From Treponema sp. (GTDB lineage Bacteria; Spirochaetota; Spirochaetia; Treponematales; Treponemataceae), in the NCBI GenBank assembly GCA_016288205.1, contig JAEEYO010000059.1, positions 62,001 through 126,000 of the forward strand: DNA of 64,000 bases, in the 5' to 3' direction. Each line of letters opens with the position of its first letter. The first letter of the stretch is position 1. Under the pieces are notes generated by a model. It was not told the DNA's origin. It searched no databases and saw nothing but the letters and a program-made list of their open reading frames with translations. Below are positions 26,405 to 36,604 of this stretch, piece after piece. A program made the translations under genes and the position numbers.

Positions 26405-29400
26405 GTGTTAAAGAGATTTTTTTGCGTTAGCATAGGAATTATATTCATTTACTCAGGCAGCTTGTGGGCGGGAGGTAAAAAGGAAAAGTCTGACGGATCT
26501 GGGGTGGTGCGCACAGAGCTGAAGGACGGATCCACAAAAAAAACTTCTAAAGACTCCTCCAAGGGAAGCGAGGGAACAGGAACCCAGACATCAGGAACGA
26601 CCCAGGCTTCCGCTACGGCTTCTGCCCCATCTGCCACAGATGCAAACTCAGGAAACGGCACGGCAAACGCAGGTTCTGGAGCAGCAAAACAAACGAACAC
26701 ATATCTGAAGGACTATCCGTATTATCCTTCCTATTTTAATGACGCCATTACCGCGGCATATAAACTCACCATGGCGGGAAATTTTTCTGACGCCGCAAAT
26801 TATTTTTACGTAAAGGACAGCACCGGAACAGTCCCCATCGAATACAGAAAGGATGTCTTCCTGAACGGCGGTCTGTCGCAGAATGTCTACGATGATGTTT
26901 CCGCGCTTGAGTCAAACGTAAGGGCAAGGGTCAAGGATTATCAGAACCTTCAGAAAAAACTGAGCACAATTTCCCAGGACTTGAAATCCGGCTTGGACTC
27001 ATACAATCCTGCAAGCCCTGAAAAATCAGCGGCATCACTTGACAAGGTAAAATCCGTCATGAAGGAATTCGTCTCAATCAGGAACACGATTCTCAGCGAC
27101 GGAAAAAAATTAGAGACGACCTTCAACAATCTGAAGGGATCACGCGCAATTCAGGACGCAAGCTATCTCTCCTATCTCACGAAATTCATCATGGGAACAG
27201 GACGCACGGAATACACGGGAATCATCGGCGCCATAGACAGACAGTGGGACACGCTCCTGATGGATCTCATAGGACTGATCGAGGTAAAGGGAAACGAGCT
27301 GAGCAAAGGACTGGCCTCCGTAATGACTCAGGACGCACTTCTGGCATATCCCTCGGATCTTACCGCAATATCCGACAAAATCAGCGGACTCAGAGGAATC
27401 GTTCCAATTATGGATGATTTTCTCAAAATCAACGGAACAATCAAACCGCTGGAGACAAGTTATAAAAGCTCAAAGACCGAATATAAGACGAACCTTGAGG
27501 CATCCAGAAACTATCTGGAGACGCTTTGCACGAAATCGGACGAGCTTTTGCTTTTCGCCTCGGATGCGGCAGAGCACGTCTATCAGGTATATGATTTCAT
27601 TGACAAGAGTTCCGCTGAGGTCGCTCAGGACATGAGAGACAAGGTTGACAAGGTCACTGATTTTTTCGTCAACGAGTCAAACACGCTCGCACGGCTTTCA
27701 AACACAGCGGCGGAAAGAGAAAAGGAAGTGTGGCTCAAAACCGTATTCACGCAGGACGTTCCCAAGTGGGAAAGCGCGGCAAAAGCATACACCGAAGGAT
27801 ATGAGGCAATCAGCAAGGCATGTGGGGAATACTCCGGCGAGGCGATTCTTTCTGCGGGAACAAGAATCATCAACGCGGGAAAGCAGATGTACGTGGAGGA
27901 TTCCGAGAAATACCAGGCCCTCATGTCTCTCATCCCGGATGCGTCGGATGAAAACGCAAGACAGATGCCGTCAAAGCTTCTTTCCAGCATAAGCACGTTC
28001 AGGCAGATTATTGACCTTGACGTAAAGACCCTGAAGGAAGGCTCGGCCGTTTTGAGCAGGGGAAGCTCCACATACTCAAGCAACATCCAGCTCATGCAGA
28101 AAAAAATCAACGACTCAATCACGAACATACAGAAGCTCAGTTCGCAGACCGACGCGCTCTCATCACAGGCAAAGGCACAGCAGAGAGAGGCATTGCAGGC
28201 TCAGAACCAAATCAACATTTACTACAACAGGTCCCTTACCGCATACAGGCAGGCGAACTACAAATCAGCGCGCACAAATCTGGACAGGGCAATGTCACTT
28301 TACGAAAGCTCATACGACAGCTTGAAAAGAGACGTGATGATTCAGGAGGAGACCTACGACAATCTGAACAAGCTCAAGCAGGACATCGCGGAAAAACAGA
28401 AGCCCCTTCTCGTCCAGGAACTCAGGTCATATAAAAACAGCGCAAGGACATCCTACTACGCGGGAGATTTTGACGAGGCGAGCAACCAGATAAATCAGGC
28501 GGATGAGGTAAGAAACAGCTGGTGCAAGTTCATGGACATCGAGTTGGATTCGGACGAGGAGCTTGAAAGACTCAGAAACCTCGTGAACGTTGCCCTTTCA
28601 ATCAAGAGCGGCAAGGAGCTGAATCCGAACGACGCGCTTTACCCGGAGATGTCGCAAATTCTTTCCATGTCAAACATCTATTACGAGCAGGGACAGGAGC
28701 TGATTGCAAAGGGAAACAAGGCGGAGGGACGCGAGCTTCTTTCAAAGGCGAAGAACAAGCTGAACGAGCTCAAGGTAATTTATCCTCACAACCAGAAGGC
28801 AAACCTGCTTTCCATGAGAATTGACCAGGTGCTCGATTTGAATCAGTTCAACGAGTCGTTCAAGGTTCGCTTTGAGGAACTGAAGGCAATAAACTACGCG
28901 AAGCGTGATACTACGGCTCAGAACGGATATTCCGATTTGCAGGACCTCCACGAGATTTCCCCGAACTATCCGGGACTTTCGGACTTCATGTACAAGGTGG
29001 AGCTCGATCTCGGACTCAAGCAGATTGCGGTCGCCCCTACATCCGCTGCGGCAGGCGAGGCAGGAACTTACGCGAAACAGGCAAAGGAACAGCTGGACAG
29101 CGCAGGTCGTGACACAATGTTGCTCGCAAACGCAAAGTCCCTGGCAAACAAAGCCCTTGCACTTGATCCAAACAATGACGTTGCAATCGCGGTCCTTGAT
29201 GAGGTCGCACTCAGAACAGGAGCACAGGCAGCAGTCGTACTCAGCGCAAGCGACGAAGCAAAATACCAGCAGGCCATCACCTATCTGCAGAATGGAAATG
29301 TCATAGCGGCGAACTCCAATCTTCAGGAGCTGCTGAAAAATCCGGCGAACAGAAGATCGGCAAAAGTGCAGAAACTTCAGAGCCGCATTAAGGGTATGTT

Positions 29401-29407
29401 AAATTGA
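26405..29407 (+). CDS. Large exported helical/TPR-repeat protein
   Basis: I place the start at GTG 26405 because GGAGAG (26393-26398) lies 6 bases upstream, giving 1000 residues that begin with a signal peptide (MLKRFFCVSIG, cleavage after LWA). A Gly/Ser/Thr/Ala linker follows to about residue 100, then some 700 residues of long helices with coiled-coil character and, in the last third, TPR-like repeats (e.g. YNRSLTAYRQANYKSARTNL and ALALDPNNDVAIAVLD). Its stop codon overlaps the start of the membrane phosphatase gene, so the two products are made together; a periplasmic partner of the sensor is a reasonable inference. Confidence 0.8.
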   Translation: MLKRFFCVSIGIIFIYSGSLWAGGKKEKSDGSGVVRTELKDGSTKKTSKDSSKGSEGTGTQTSGTTQASATASAPSATDANSGNGTANAGSGAAKQTNTYLKDYPYYPSYFNDAITAAYKLTMAGNFSDAANYFYVKDSTGTVPIEYRKDVFLNGGLSQNVYDDVSALESNVRARVKDYQNLQKKLSTISQDLKSGLDSYNPASPEKSAASLDKVKSVMKEFVSIRNTILSDGKKLETTFNNLKGSRAIQDASYLSYLTKFIMGTGRTEYTGIIGAIDRQWDTLLMDLIGLIEVKGNELSKGLASVMTQDALLAYPSDLTAISDKISGLRGIVPIMDDFLKINGTIKPLETSYKSSKTEYKTNLEASRNYLETLCTKSDELLLFASDAAEHVYQVYDFIDKSSAEVAQDMRDKVDKVTDFFVNESNTLARLSNTAAEREKEVWLKTVFTQDVPKWESAAKAYTEGYEAISKACGEYSGEAILSAGTRIINAGKQMYVEDSEKYQALMSLIPDASDENARQMPSKLLSSISTFRQIIDLDVKTLKEGSAVLSRGSSTYSSNIQLMQKKINDSITNIQKLSSQTDALSSQAKAQQREALQAQNQINIYYNRSLTAYRQANYKSARTNLDRAMSLYESSYDSLKRDVMIQEETYDNLNKLKQDIAEKQKPLLVQELRSYKNSARTSYYAGDFDEASNQINQADEVRNSWCKFMDIELDSDEELERLRNLVNVALSIKSGKELNPNDALYPEMSQILSMSNIYYEQGQELIAKGNKAEGRELLSKAKNKLNELKVIYPHNQKANLLSMRIDQVLDLNQFNESFKVRFEELKAINYAKRDTTAQNGYSDLQDLHEISPNYPGLSDFMYKVELDLGLKQIAVAPTSAAAGEAGTYAKQAKEQLDSAGRDTMLLANAKSLANKALALDPNNDVAIAVLDEVALRTGAQAAVVLSASDEAKYQQAITYLQNGNVIAANSNLQELLKNPANRRSAKVQKLQSRIKGMLN

Positions 29408-32400
29408 AAAGATTAAGATTTTTTATTGCAGCATCATTTCTCATTGCACTGGGAGCGTCAAGCATCTTCCCGCAGACCCTTTACTGGGAAAATCCAAAGC
29501 CCGTAACGTCATCATCTGTTGACTGCCGATTCCCAACCGCCGTCTCGGGAACCACAAAAAAATCCCCTGTCTCCGCAGCTTTCTGGGAAGAGATTGACAA
29601 AGAGAAAAAAGAGATTCACATCTCCATAAGCACAAGCACCGACAGCGTGAACTGGAGCGCGGGAAAAAGATTCGCAGGACCGTTCTCGTATTCAGGCGAG
29701 ATTCCAGAAATATATTCCGCAGCCCTCAACACCAAGGGAACAATGGCCGTGGCGGTACTCTCAGGTCTGAACGAAATCTCCGTCTTCACAAGCAGCGATG
29801 CATCAAATTTCAAGCAGACAAAACTTCCCGAGCAGGACGTGCCTCTTGTGGGTCCGCGCATTTTCGCAACATCCAGCGACACATTCGTGCTCTTTGCCAC
29901 CAAGGGAAAAAATGAATCATTCTCACTCGTGTACTCCACGTCAAAAAATGGAAGCGACTGGACGGATTTCTCTCCTTTCAACTTTTCGTTTCCCGGAGCA
30001 TCCAATCCGCTGATTCCTTACCTTGCACCGGTAAATGGCGGAGACATGATTGCATTCCAGGCGCACTACTCTTCCGGTTCGCATTATTCGTTCCAGATTT
30101 TCACGTCGCTTTCAAAGGACTCGGGCAAAACTTGGAGCGAACCCGTCATGGCAACGGAGACCGTCGCATCATACCAGAACTACAGCAACCAGCGTCCGGT
30201 CATACAGACATTCGGAAAAGAGTCTTTCATAGCGTGGGAGCGCTCCCCGTTCAACAGCTCGAACACATCCGTGTACGTGGGAAAAATCTCGGCGGACGGA
30301 AAACTGCTTTCTGAGCCCGATTTGCTGAGCACATCGCCGGGAGGTCTTCACCCGGAGTTCTTTGTCTTCAATGACTCGCTCTATCTTATGTGGACTGAAA
30401 GCCAGGGCTCCAACAACAAGATGTACATGAGCCAGAGACTCGACCTTTTCTGGGATGACCCTGTTGAGCTTGCACAAAAAGTCACGACATCAACATTCCC
30501 TGTAACGGCAAGCAAGCAGAAGGAACTCGCTTTTGTATGGCAGCAGGCAGCAGGAAAAGGCAACTACCAGATTGCGATGCTCCTAAAAGACTCCTCCGCT
30601 GTTCCGCCAAGGATTGTGCCGAGATCCTTTGAGGAAGGAAGAGGAGGAACCTCAAGCACAGTCCTAATGAGTTTGGAAGAATCATCCGACTCATCCGGCA
30701 TAAAGGGATTCTCTTACATCTGGACGCGCGACATCAACGAAGAGCCGAAAGAAGAAATAACGAACTTCCCTCAGGAAAACCAGATTGAGACGCAGGCACC
30801 TGAAGACGGACTCTGGTATCTGAAAGCAAAGCAGGTTGACTATGCCGACAACTGGTCAAAGAGCGCGACACTCTGCTACAGAAGGGATACCGTAGCTCCG
30901 GCAAAAATCATTTTTGATCCGCTGCCACTTGATGACAACGGACTTTTGAAGAGCAACACATTCTCAATCAGCTGGAACCACGATCCCGCAGATACCGATG
31001 TTGACGGATACACATGGGCCCTGCAATATGTGGACTCCATACCGAGCAGACTGGCCGTAAATGCAAGTCATCCGCTCAGGCTGAACTCACAGGCCATCGA
31101 AGAAATAAAGCAAAAGCTGCTTGAAAAAAATGAGCGCAAAATCCAAAACCCGGAGGACCTTCCGAAATATGCACGCGGGGACAAAGAGGCTCTCAGTGAA
31201 TCTTTCACGAACAAAAGGAACGGAGTCTATCTTTTCACGGTCTCGGCCATTGATGATGTCGGAAACGTCAGCGAGCCTGTCACTGAAGTTCTCTTCCTTA
31301 ACAAATACGTGCCGCAGACATACATAACGGCAATCAACACGCAGTTCAATGTTTTCGGCGATCTGGACATGGAAATTTTCGGAGGCGGATTCACTTACGA
31401 AGGAACCATCTCAAGAATCTATGTGGACAGCGACGGCAAGGCACCTTATGACTATACCATCTCTGCGGCGGACGGGGCATACACAGTAACAAGCGACAAC
31501 AGGATTACCGGACTCACCTTGCAGGGCATTGACGCAGGCGACTATTACGTGGGACTCTATCACACCGACCGCGGAACTTACATCTCAAAAAGCAAGATTC
31601 TCACGGTAAAAGAATTCGGAACCGTAAAACCATACAAGGAATTTAAATTCCTGCCGAAGTGGCTCACATATTTTGGCAGCGGAAAATTCAGGATTGACAT
31701 TTCGCTCATTGCGGTGATTGTCATTCTCATACTCGGAATATTCGTCTTCATTGCGGCGTTCAAGGGACTTACCAGAACGGCAAAGGAAGCGATGGTTATA
31801 CAAGCAGAAGTTAAGGCACTGATTGAAGGAGACATTATGCCTGAAGAAAGAAAGAACAAGCAGGAAATGATGCACAGGAAGGGATTGAGCCTCCGCGTAA
31901 AACTCGTGGCATATACAATGACGCTGATTGTCGTGCTGATTGTGTCACTCGCCATTGCACTGGGCTACTTTATGATAAAACGTGAGGAGCAGACAAGGGC
32001 AAAGGGTCTGCAGGAAAAAGTCCACGTAATCCTTGACTCAATTGCGAGCGGAGCAAAAATCAACCTGCCGAACGCAAGCTCCAACCTTCTCGCACTCAGC
32101 GACCTTACCGAAGAATCTCTCGCGCTTTCCGACGCAAACTATGCGACGATCACAGGATTCTCTGAAACCGAAAATGACATGAACCTCGACTACATCTGGG
32201 CTACGAACGACCCGTCCATTGCCTCAAAGATTGAAACACCGACTTTTGTTCTCGGTCAGAGCCGCTTGAACTTTGAGAACATGAAGGAGCTTTCAGGAAT
32301 TTGCGCGTCGCTCAATGAAAAGGCAGGTTCCGAAGTGAACTTCATCGCAGAGCAGATTACGGAACTCACGGAGGAAGGAATTTCCCTTGCAGGATCCACC

Positions 32401-34047
32401 GACGAGGAATCAATAAAAAGACAGACGGAAATCTCAGAAATCACCACGCAGCTCTCAAACCGCGTAAACACAATTTTGGACGAGCTCGCATCATCCGCAA
32501 TCAGCTCCTACCCCACTTACGACTCAACTTCAATTGACGCTGAGAACACAATCTATCAGTTCTACAAGCCGGTACTGTACCGCCACGGATCGGAGCAGAA
32601 TTACGTACATGGAATTGTCTTCGTTGAAATCAGCACGGAGGCACTTGTCAATGAGATCCGCAACGCACAGAGCGCAATCATCAAGATGACGGGAATCATC
32701 GTGGGTCTGGGTCTTCTCCTCGGATTTTTCTTCTCATTCATCATCTCGCTGATTATTGTCCGCCCGATCGTCAAGCTCGCAAAACACGTCGCCATGATCC
32801 GCGATACCGACAACAAGGAGAATCTTTCCGGAAAGGACATCATCATCAAGAGCAAGGACGAGATTGGAATGCTCGGCGACACAGTTAACGAAATGACTCA
32901 CGGACTTGTAGAGGCAGCGGTACAGGCGAAAAACCTAACGTTCGGTAAAGAAGTCCAGACAAGATTCATTCCTCTGCAAACCGATGAAAAGGGAAACACG
33001 CTCACCTACGGATTTATGAAAACAGAGGGCGCGGATTTCTTCAGCTATTACGCCGGTGCAGACGACCTTTCCGGAGACTACTTTGACTACAAGCAGATTG
33101 ACAAGGACCACTACATCATCATCAAGTGCGACGTTTCAGGACACGGAGTTCCGGCCGCTTTGATCATGGTCGAGGTCGCAGCCCTTTTCCTTAACGCGTT
33201 CAGTAACTGGAGCATGAAGAATCCTGCCCAGGGAACGAACCTCGGACCTGTGGTTGGACAAATCAACGACCTCATTGAAAGCCGCGGATTCAAGGGACGC
33301 TTCGCCGCATTTACTCTCTGCCTCATGAACACACGCACCGGTGACTGCTGGTTCTGCAATGCCGGTGACTCCCTCGTGCAGATTTACGACGGAACGGAAA
33401 AGAAGAAAAAATCAATCAATCTTCCTGAGACACCTGCGGCGGGAATGTTCAGCACGGACCTCGTTGACATGAAGGGCGGATACAAGGTTGTAAAACTCAC
33501 GCTGAAAAAGAACGACGTGCTTTTCCTCTACACTGACGGTATTGAAGAGGCGAAGAGAAATTTCCGAAACGCTGACGGAAAGATTGTGACATGCCAGGAA
33601 AGCGGACTCAAGGATGGAGACGAGCATGGAAACCATACGGTCGGAGAGTCTTCGGAAGAGATGACTCCTGAGCGTGTAAATGACATCATCGAGAGCGTCT
33701 ATTCACGCGGAAGCTATGAGCTGAAAAAATGGCACAATCCGAATCCGAACGAAACCTTCACGTTTGACTTCTCGAACTGCGATGGAACGGCAGAGGAAGC
33801 AATCATGGCGCTGGTGTCGGTGGAAAAAGTTTTCAGAATGTATCAGACAAAGGGAATGGGCCAGAGCGACAAGGTAAAGGCCGACAAAAAAATTGATGAA
33901 TTCCTCAGGATGCATTTCAGGGACTACAGCACTTACTGCATGAACCGCTCCGAAGTTGAGACAGATCCGACGCATGTTTACTACTCCGGAATAAGGGAAG
34001 ACCAGCAGTACGATGACCTCACCCTGGTCGCAATCAAGAAAAACTGA
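29404..34047 (+). CDS. Membrane sensor with extracytoplasmic beta-propeller-like region, HAMP and SpoIIE/PP2C phosphatase
   Basis: A 1547-residue protein starting with TTG at 29404, overlapping the previous stop (TTGA). Order: signal peptide; about 400 residues of sialidase-like repeats (patterns such as SKDSGKTWSEP); Ig-like segments; membrane helix near 762-785; second helix near 832-857; an extracytoplasmic sensor loop; third helix near 1092-1122; HAMP; and a PP2C-type SpoIIE domain from about 1200. Catalytic metal ligands are intact: GADDLSGDYFD, CDVSGHG, LYTDGIEEA and the final DDLTLVA. Such proteins dephosphorylate anti-anti-sigma factors in partner-switching pathways; no STAS protein or kinase is encoded nearby, so the target is elsewhere. 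Ends tail-to-tail with mtaB, overlapping by 14 bases. Confidence 0.88.
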   Translation: MKRLRFFIAASFLIALGASSIFPQTLYWENPKPVTSSSVDCRFPTAVSGTTKKSPVSAAFWEEIDKEKKEIHISISTSTDSVNWSAGKRFAGPFSYSGEIPEIYSAALNTKGTMAVAVLSGLNEISVFTSSDASNFKQTKLPEQDVPLVGPRIFATSSDTFVLFATKGKNESFSLVYSTSKNGSDWTDFSPFNFSFPGASNPLIPYLAPVNGGDMIAFQAHYSSGSHYSFQIFTSLSKDSGKTWSEPVMATETVASYQNYSNQRPVIQTFGKESFIAWERSPFNSSNTSVYVGKISADGKLLSEPDLLSTSPGGLHPEFFVFNDSLYLMWTESQGSNNKMYMSQRLDLFWDDPVELAQKVTTSTFPVTASKQKELAFVWQQAAGKGNYQIAMLLKDSSAVPPRIVPRSFEEGRGGTSSTVLMSLEESSDSSGIKGFSYIWTRDINEEPKEEITNFPQENQIETQAPEDGLWYLKAKQVDYADNWSKSATLCYRRDTVAPAKIIFDPLPLDDNGLLKSNTFSISWNHDPADTDVDGYTWALQYVDSIPSRLAVNASHPLRLNSQAIEEIKQKLLEKNERKIQNPEDLPKYARGDKEALSESFTNKRNGVYLFTVSAIDDVGNVSEPVTEVLFLNKYVPQTYITAINTQFNVFGDLDMEIFGGGFTYEGTISRIYVDSDGKAPYDYTISAADGAYTVTSDNRITGLTLQGIDAGDYYVGLYHTDRGTYISKSKILTVKEFGTVKPYKEFKFLPKWLTYFGSGKFRIDISLIAVIVILILGIFVFIAAFKGLTRTAKEAMVIQAEVKALIEGDIMPEERKNKQEMMHRKGLSLRVKLVAYTMTLIVVLIVSLAIALGYFMIKREEQTRAKGLQEKVHVILDSIASGAKINLPNASSNLLALSDLTEESLALSDANYATITGFSETENDMNLDYIWATNDPSIASKIETPTFVLGQSRLNFENMKELSGICASLNEKAGSEVNFIAEQITELTEEGISLAGSTDEESIKRQTEISEITTQLSNRVNTILDELASSAISSYPTYDSTSIDAENTIYQFYKPVLYRHGSEQNYVHGIVFVEISTEALVNEIRNAQSAIIKMTGIIVGLGLLLGFFFSFIISLIIVRPIVKLAKHVAMIRDTDNKENLSGKDIIIKSKDEIGMLGDTVNEMTHGLVEAAVQAKNLTFGKEVQTRFIPLQTDEKGNTLTYGFMKTEGADFFSYYAGADDLSGDYFDYKQIDKDHYIIIKCDVSGHGVPAALIMVEVAALFLNAFSNWSMKNPAQGTNLGPVVGQINDLIESRGFKGRFAAFTLCLMNTRTGDCWFCNAGDSLVQIYDGTEKKKKSINLPETPAAGMFSTDLVDMKGGYKVVKLTLKKNDVLFLYTDGIEEAKRNFRNADGKIVTCQESGLKDGDEHGNHTVGESSEEMTPERVNDIIESVYSRGSYELKKWHNPNPNETFTFDFSNCDGTAEEAIMALVSVEKVFRMYQTKGMGQSDKVKADKKIDEFLRMHFRDYSTYCMNRSEVETDPTHVYYSGIREDQQYDDLTLVAIKKN

Positions 34048-35470
34048 TTTGCCCCGCGCACTCAATTTCCCGGCCACCCCTGATTGAGTCCTCCAAGGGC
34101 TCTCCAATGCACACGGAGACTCTGCTTCCTGGAGCCGGGATATTTTTTCCGAAATCTGGAAGCGGACATTCCACATGCAGAAAGTTCTCCGTCACCGCAT
34201 GGATTTTTTGCACTCCGAAAATCCGCTGGGTCCTGCTGTTCTCCACGATTGCGCTCAGAGTCCTTCCCTTCCACTCACGGATATAGTCAATCTTTCCGCG
34301 CACCGCCATCTCGGTAAGCCACCTTACCCTGAATCCCTTTTCCCTTTCCGGCACCTGCGGTCTCATGTCCTTTGCGGGAGTCCCTGGTCTTGGTGAAAAA
34401 GGAAATGCGTGTATCCATGCGAACCTTGATTTTTCCACCAGCGACTGCGTCATGCCAAACTCAGCCTCACCCTCTCCCGGGAAACCTGCGATGATGTCGC
34501 ACGAAATGAAAGGATTGTCCTTTACCTTCCTCAGACTTTCAATGGCTTCCTCTACCTGCGCGACCGAATGCGGCCTGTTCATCTTACGCAGGATTTCATC
34601 GCTACCCGACTGAATGCTCAAATGGAAAAACGGCTGTACACGTGGACTCTCAAGGATGCGGCAAAGCTCGTCGTTTACGCTCTGCGGGTAAAGCGAGGAG
34701 ATTCGCAGGGAAATGTCGTCCGTTTTTTGAAGAATAAGATTTATAAGACGCGCGAAGTTGATCTTTTCATCCATATATGAGCTGGAATACTGGCTCAGGT
34801 TCACTCCGGTAAGGACGGCTTCCTTTAATCCTAGCTTTTCCATCTCCTGAATGCGTCTTATGAGCGTGTCTGCATCGAGAGAAAGAGATTTTCCCCTCGC
34901 AAGGTGTATCCGGCAGAATGTGCACGAGCAGTTGCATCCGTCCTGAATTTTGATTGAACCCCGGCTGTGCTTTTCGAAGACAGGCGTAAAAAGTGAAAAT
35001 GGATTCAGACCATTGTGTGTCTTGGAAAGCTCAGAGTCAATAAAATGTGTGAGCGAGTTAAAATCAAAGCGGCCGTCCCATGCGTCAAGAAGTCCGCCGT
35101 GGGACATCTCATGCGCAAGAAGTGAAAGAAGATATTTTTTCGGGCCCGGAATTATGACGATGCGGTCCGGGCACAGATTTTTGATCTCGTCGGAATCAAG
35201 CTCAGCGTAGCACCCCGTCACGATGATTGGTGCGGCGGGAAATTTCTCAAGCAGAAGCCGGATAATCCGCCGTGCCTTTTGCTCTGCCTTGCCCGTCACC
35301 GTACATGTGTTGATTACCGAAAGAATGACCTGCTCCGAAAGAGACGTGCGTGCAGTCACCTCCTCCATGTCAGCGTTGAATCCGTTCAGGACAAAGGCTC
35401 TTGCAGCTCCCTCGCTCTCATCATGGTTGAGTCGGCAACCCAGAGTTTCAAAATGTACGGTCTTTTCCAT
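34034..35470 (-). CDS. mtaB: tRNA t6A37 methylthiotransferase MtaB
   Basis: Radical-SAM enzyme of the MiaB/MtaB group that makes ms2t6A at tRNA position 37. Seen: N-terminal UPF0004 domain with its three Cys (TLGCRLN, NTCTVT, TGCYAE), the radical-SAM cluster CNCSCTFCR (near residue 178) and a C-terminal TRAM-like segment. The GCRLN start and VTGKAEQKARR fit MtaB better than MiaB or RimO. 478 residues, normal. Downstream of the TPR gene on the same strand. Confidence 0.92.
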   Translation of the reverse strand: MEKTVHFETLGCRLNHDESEGAARAFVLNGFNADMEEVTARTSLSEQVILSVINTCTVTGKAEQKARRIIRLLLEKFPAAPIIVTGCYAELDSDEIKNLCPDRIVIIPGPKKYLLSLLAHEMSHGGLLDAWDGRFDFNSLTHFIDSELSKTHNGLNPFSLFTPVFEKHSRGSIKIQDGCNCSCTFCRIHLARGKSLSLDADTLIRRIQEMEKLGLKEAVLTGVNLSQYSSSYMDEKINFARLINLILQKTDDISLRISSLYPQSVNDELCRILESPRVQPFFHLSIQSGSDEILRKMNRPHSVAQVEEAIESLRKVKDNPFISCDIIAGFPGEGEAEFGMTQSLVEKSRFAWIHAFPFSPRPGTPAKDMRPQVPEREKGFRVRWLTEMAVRGKIDYIREWKGRTLSAIVENSRTQRIFGVQKIHAVTENFLHVECPLPDFGKNIPAPGSRVSVCIGEPLEDSIRGGREIECAGQISFS

Positions 35471-35480
35471 AAATCAAAAA

Positions 35481-36113
35481 TCAGAGATGTGACTGGCAGC
35501 GGGTTTTACCACTTGCGGCATCAGAAAAAGACGGATTCAAATCCAGTGCCTTATCATAAGCCGCGATGGCATTTCTGTAATCCTTCGCCATTTCCCTTGC
35601 ATAACCGAGGCGTGCCCACCACTTTCCTGTAGCGGGTTCAAGACGCACGGCCATTGAAAGAGCTATGTCAGCGTGCTCGTATTTTGCCTGCCTGATGTAA
35701 ATCTCGCCGGTAAGGAAATACACTCTGCCAAGACGTGAAGCGGAACTTTCCCTTGTTCTTGCGACATACAGCTGGAAAAGCTCAAGCGCCTCTGTATTTT
35801 TGTCCAGGAAATACTTTGCCTCGCCAAGAATCTCAATCAAGCGGACATCATCCGGGAAAATTCTTCTTGCGGCCGTTGCCCTCTGCTCTCCTTCCGCATA
35901 CTGCTTGTTGTCCACGAGAGCCCAGCACAAAACCACATAAGAATCAAGGCTGCGCGGATTTGCCTTCAGCTCGTCCTCACAGATCTCAATGGCCCTTGCA
36001 TAGCGTCCGTTCAGCCACTCTTTTCTGGCATCCGGCTTTCCCTGCGCAAAAACAGATGAAAGTGAAATCAAAGAGACAAAAATCAGTCCAACTATTTTTC
36101 TCATGCTTTTCAT
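35481..36113 (-). CDS. Exported TPR-repeat protein
   Basis: 210 residues with a signal peptide (cleavage after VFA-Q) and at least four tetratricopeptide repeats; the last reads YRNAIAAYDKALDLNPSF. TPR proteins act as protein-protein adaptors, here probably in the periplasm. AAGG is 7 bases before the ATG at 36113; an internal ATG three codons on is possible. It lies 18 bases after bactofilin 2, so a shared envelope role is suggested by context. Confidence 0.85.
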   Translation of the reverse strand: MKSMRKIVGLIFVSLISLSSVFAQGKPDARKEWLNGRYARAIEICEDELKANPRSLDSYVVLCWALVDNKQYAEGEQRATAARRIFPDDVRLIEILGEAKYFLDKNTEALELFQLYVARTRESSASRLGRVYFLTGEIYIRQAKYEHADIALSMAVRLEPATGKWWARLGYAREMAKDYRNAIAAYDKALDLNPSFSDAASGKTRCQSHL

Positions 36114-36131
36114 AAGACAACCTTCCTAAAA

Positions 36132-36500
36132 TTATTCTGGCGCGTTCGTCATGGAGCACTTGCCGGAAAAAGTCGAGCCCGGCTCAAGCACAACCTGCGC
36201 AGACTTAATGTCCCCGATGACGGTTCCAGAAGCGGCCACATAAACAAGCTTGTATCCGCTTATATTGCCCTTAACCTTGCCCCTCACGAGCACACGGTCG
36301 GCAACAATGTCAGCATTGATCTCGGCATCCAAATCAACAAGCAGATCGCTGGTAGCTTCAATATTTCCGTTCATTTTTCCCTTAATCATAAACGGCTTGG
36401 CAAACTTGATTTTACCAGAGAAAGTGATGTCGCTTGCCATTACGGTATCAAAATCGTCCTCTTCCGTTTCGAAGGGCATGGAATCTTTTAACTCAAACAT
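36132..36500 (-). CDS. Bactofilin 2
   Basis: A 122-residue bactofilin with the beta-helix repeats (GKIKFAKPFMIKGKMNGNIE, GKVKGNISG, GTVIGDIKSAQVV). It is diverged from bactofilin 1 but shares its arrangement: first gene of an operon, no ribosome site, and a -10 box 6 bases before the ATG. Likely a scaffold of the cell envelope. Confidence 0.91.
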   Translation of the reverse strand: MFELKDSMPFETEEDDFDTVMASDITFSGKIKFAKPFMIKGKMNGNIEATSDLLVDLDAEINADIVADRVLVRGKVKGNISGYKLVYVAASGTVIGDIKSAQVVLEPGSTFSGKCSMTNAPE

Positions 36501-36506
36501 AATGAT

Positions 36507-36535
36507 ATTCTAATTCTTATTTGAAAATAGGTCAA
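36507..36535 (-). promoter_or_regulatory. Promoter of bactofilin 2, leaderless architecture
   Basis: Minus strand TTGACC (36535-36530), 17-base spacer, TAGAAT (36512-36507), then 6 bases to the ATG at 36500. Predicted +1 coincides with the start codon. Confidence 0.72.
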
Positions 36536-36546
36536 GAGGGGGAACG

Positions 36547-36598
36547 AGTGGAAAGTGGAAAGTGGAAAGCGGAAAGTGGAAAGCGGAAAGTGGAAAGA
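36547..36598 (+). repeat. GTGGAAA-type low-complexity repeat (copy 2)
   Basis: The cleanest copy: seven to eight tandem words alternating GTGGAAA and GCGGAAA. It lies between the divergent bactofilin 2 and ATPase genes, directly next to the 23-bp tandem repeats. Confidence 0.85.
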
Positions 36599-36604
36599 TG
36601 GCGC

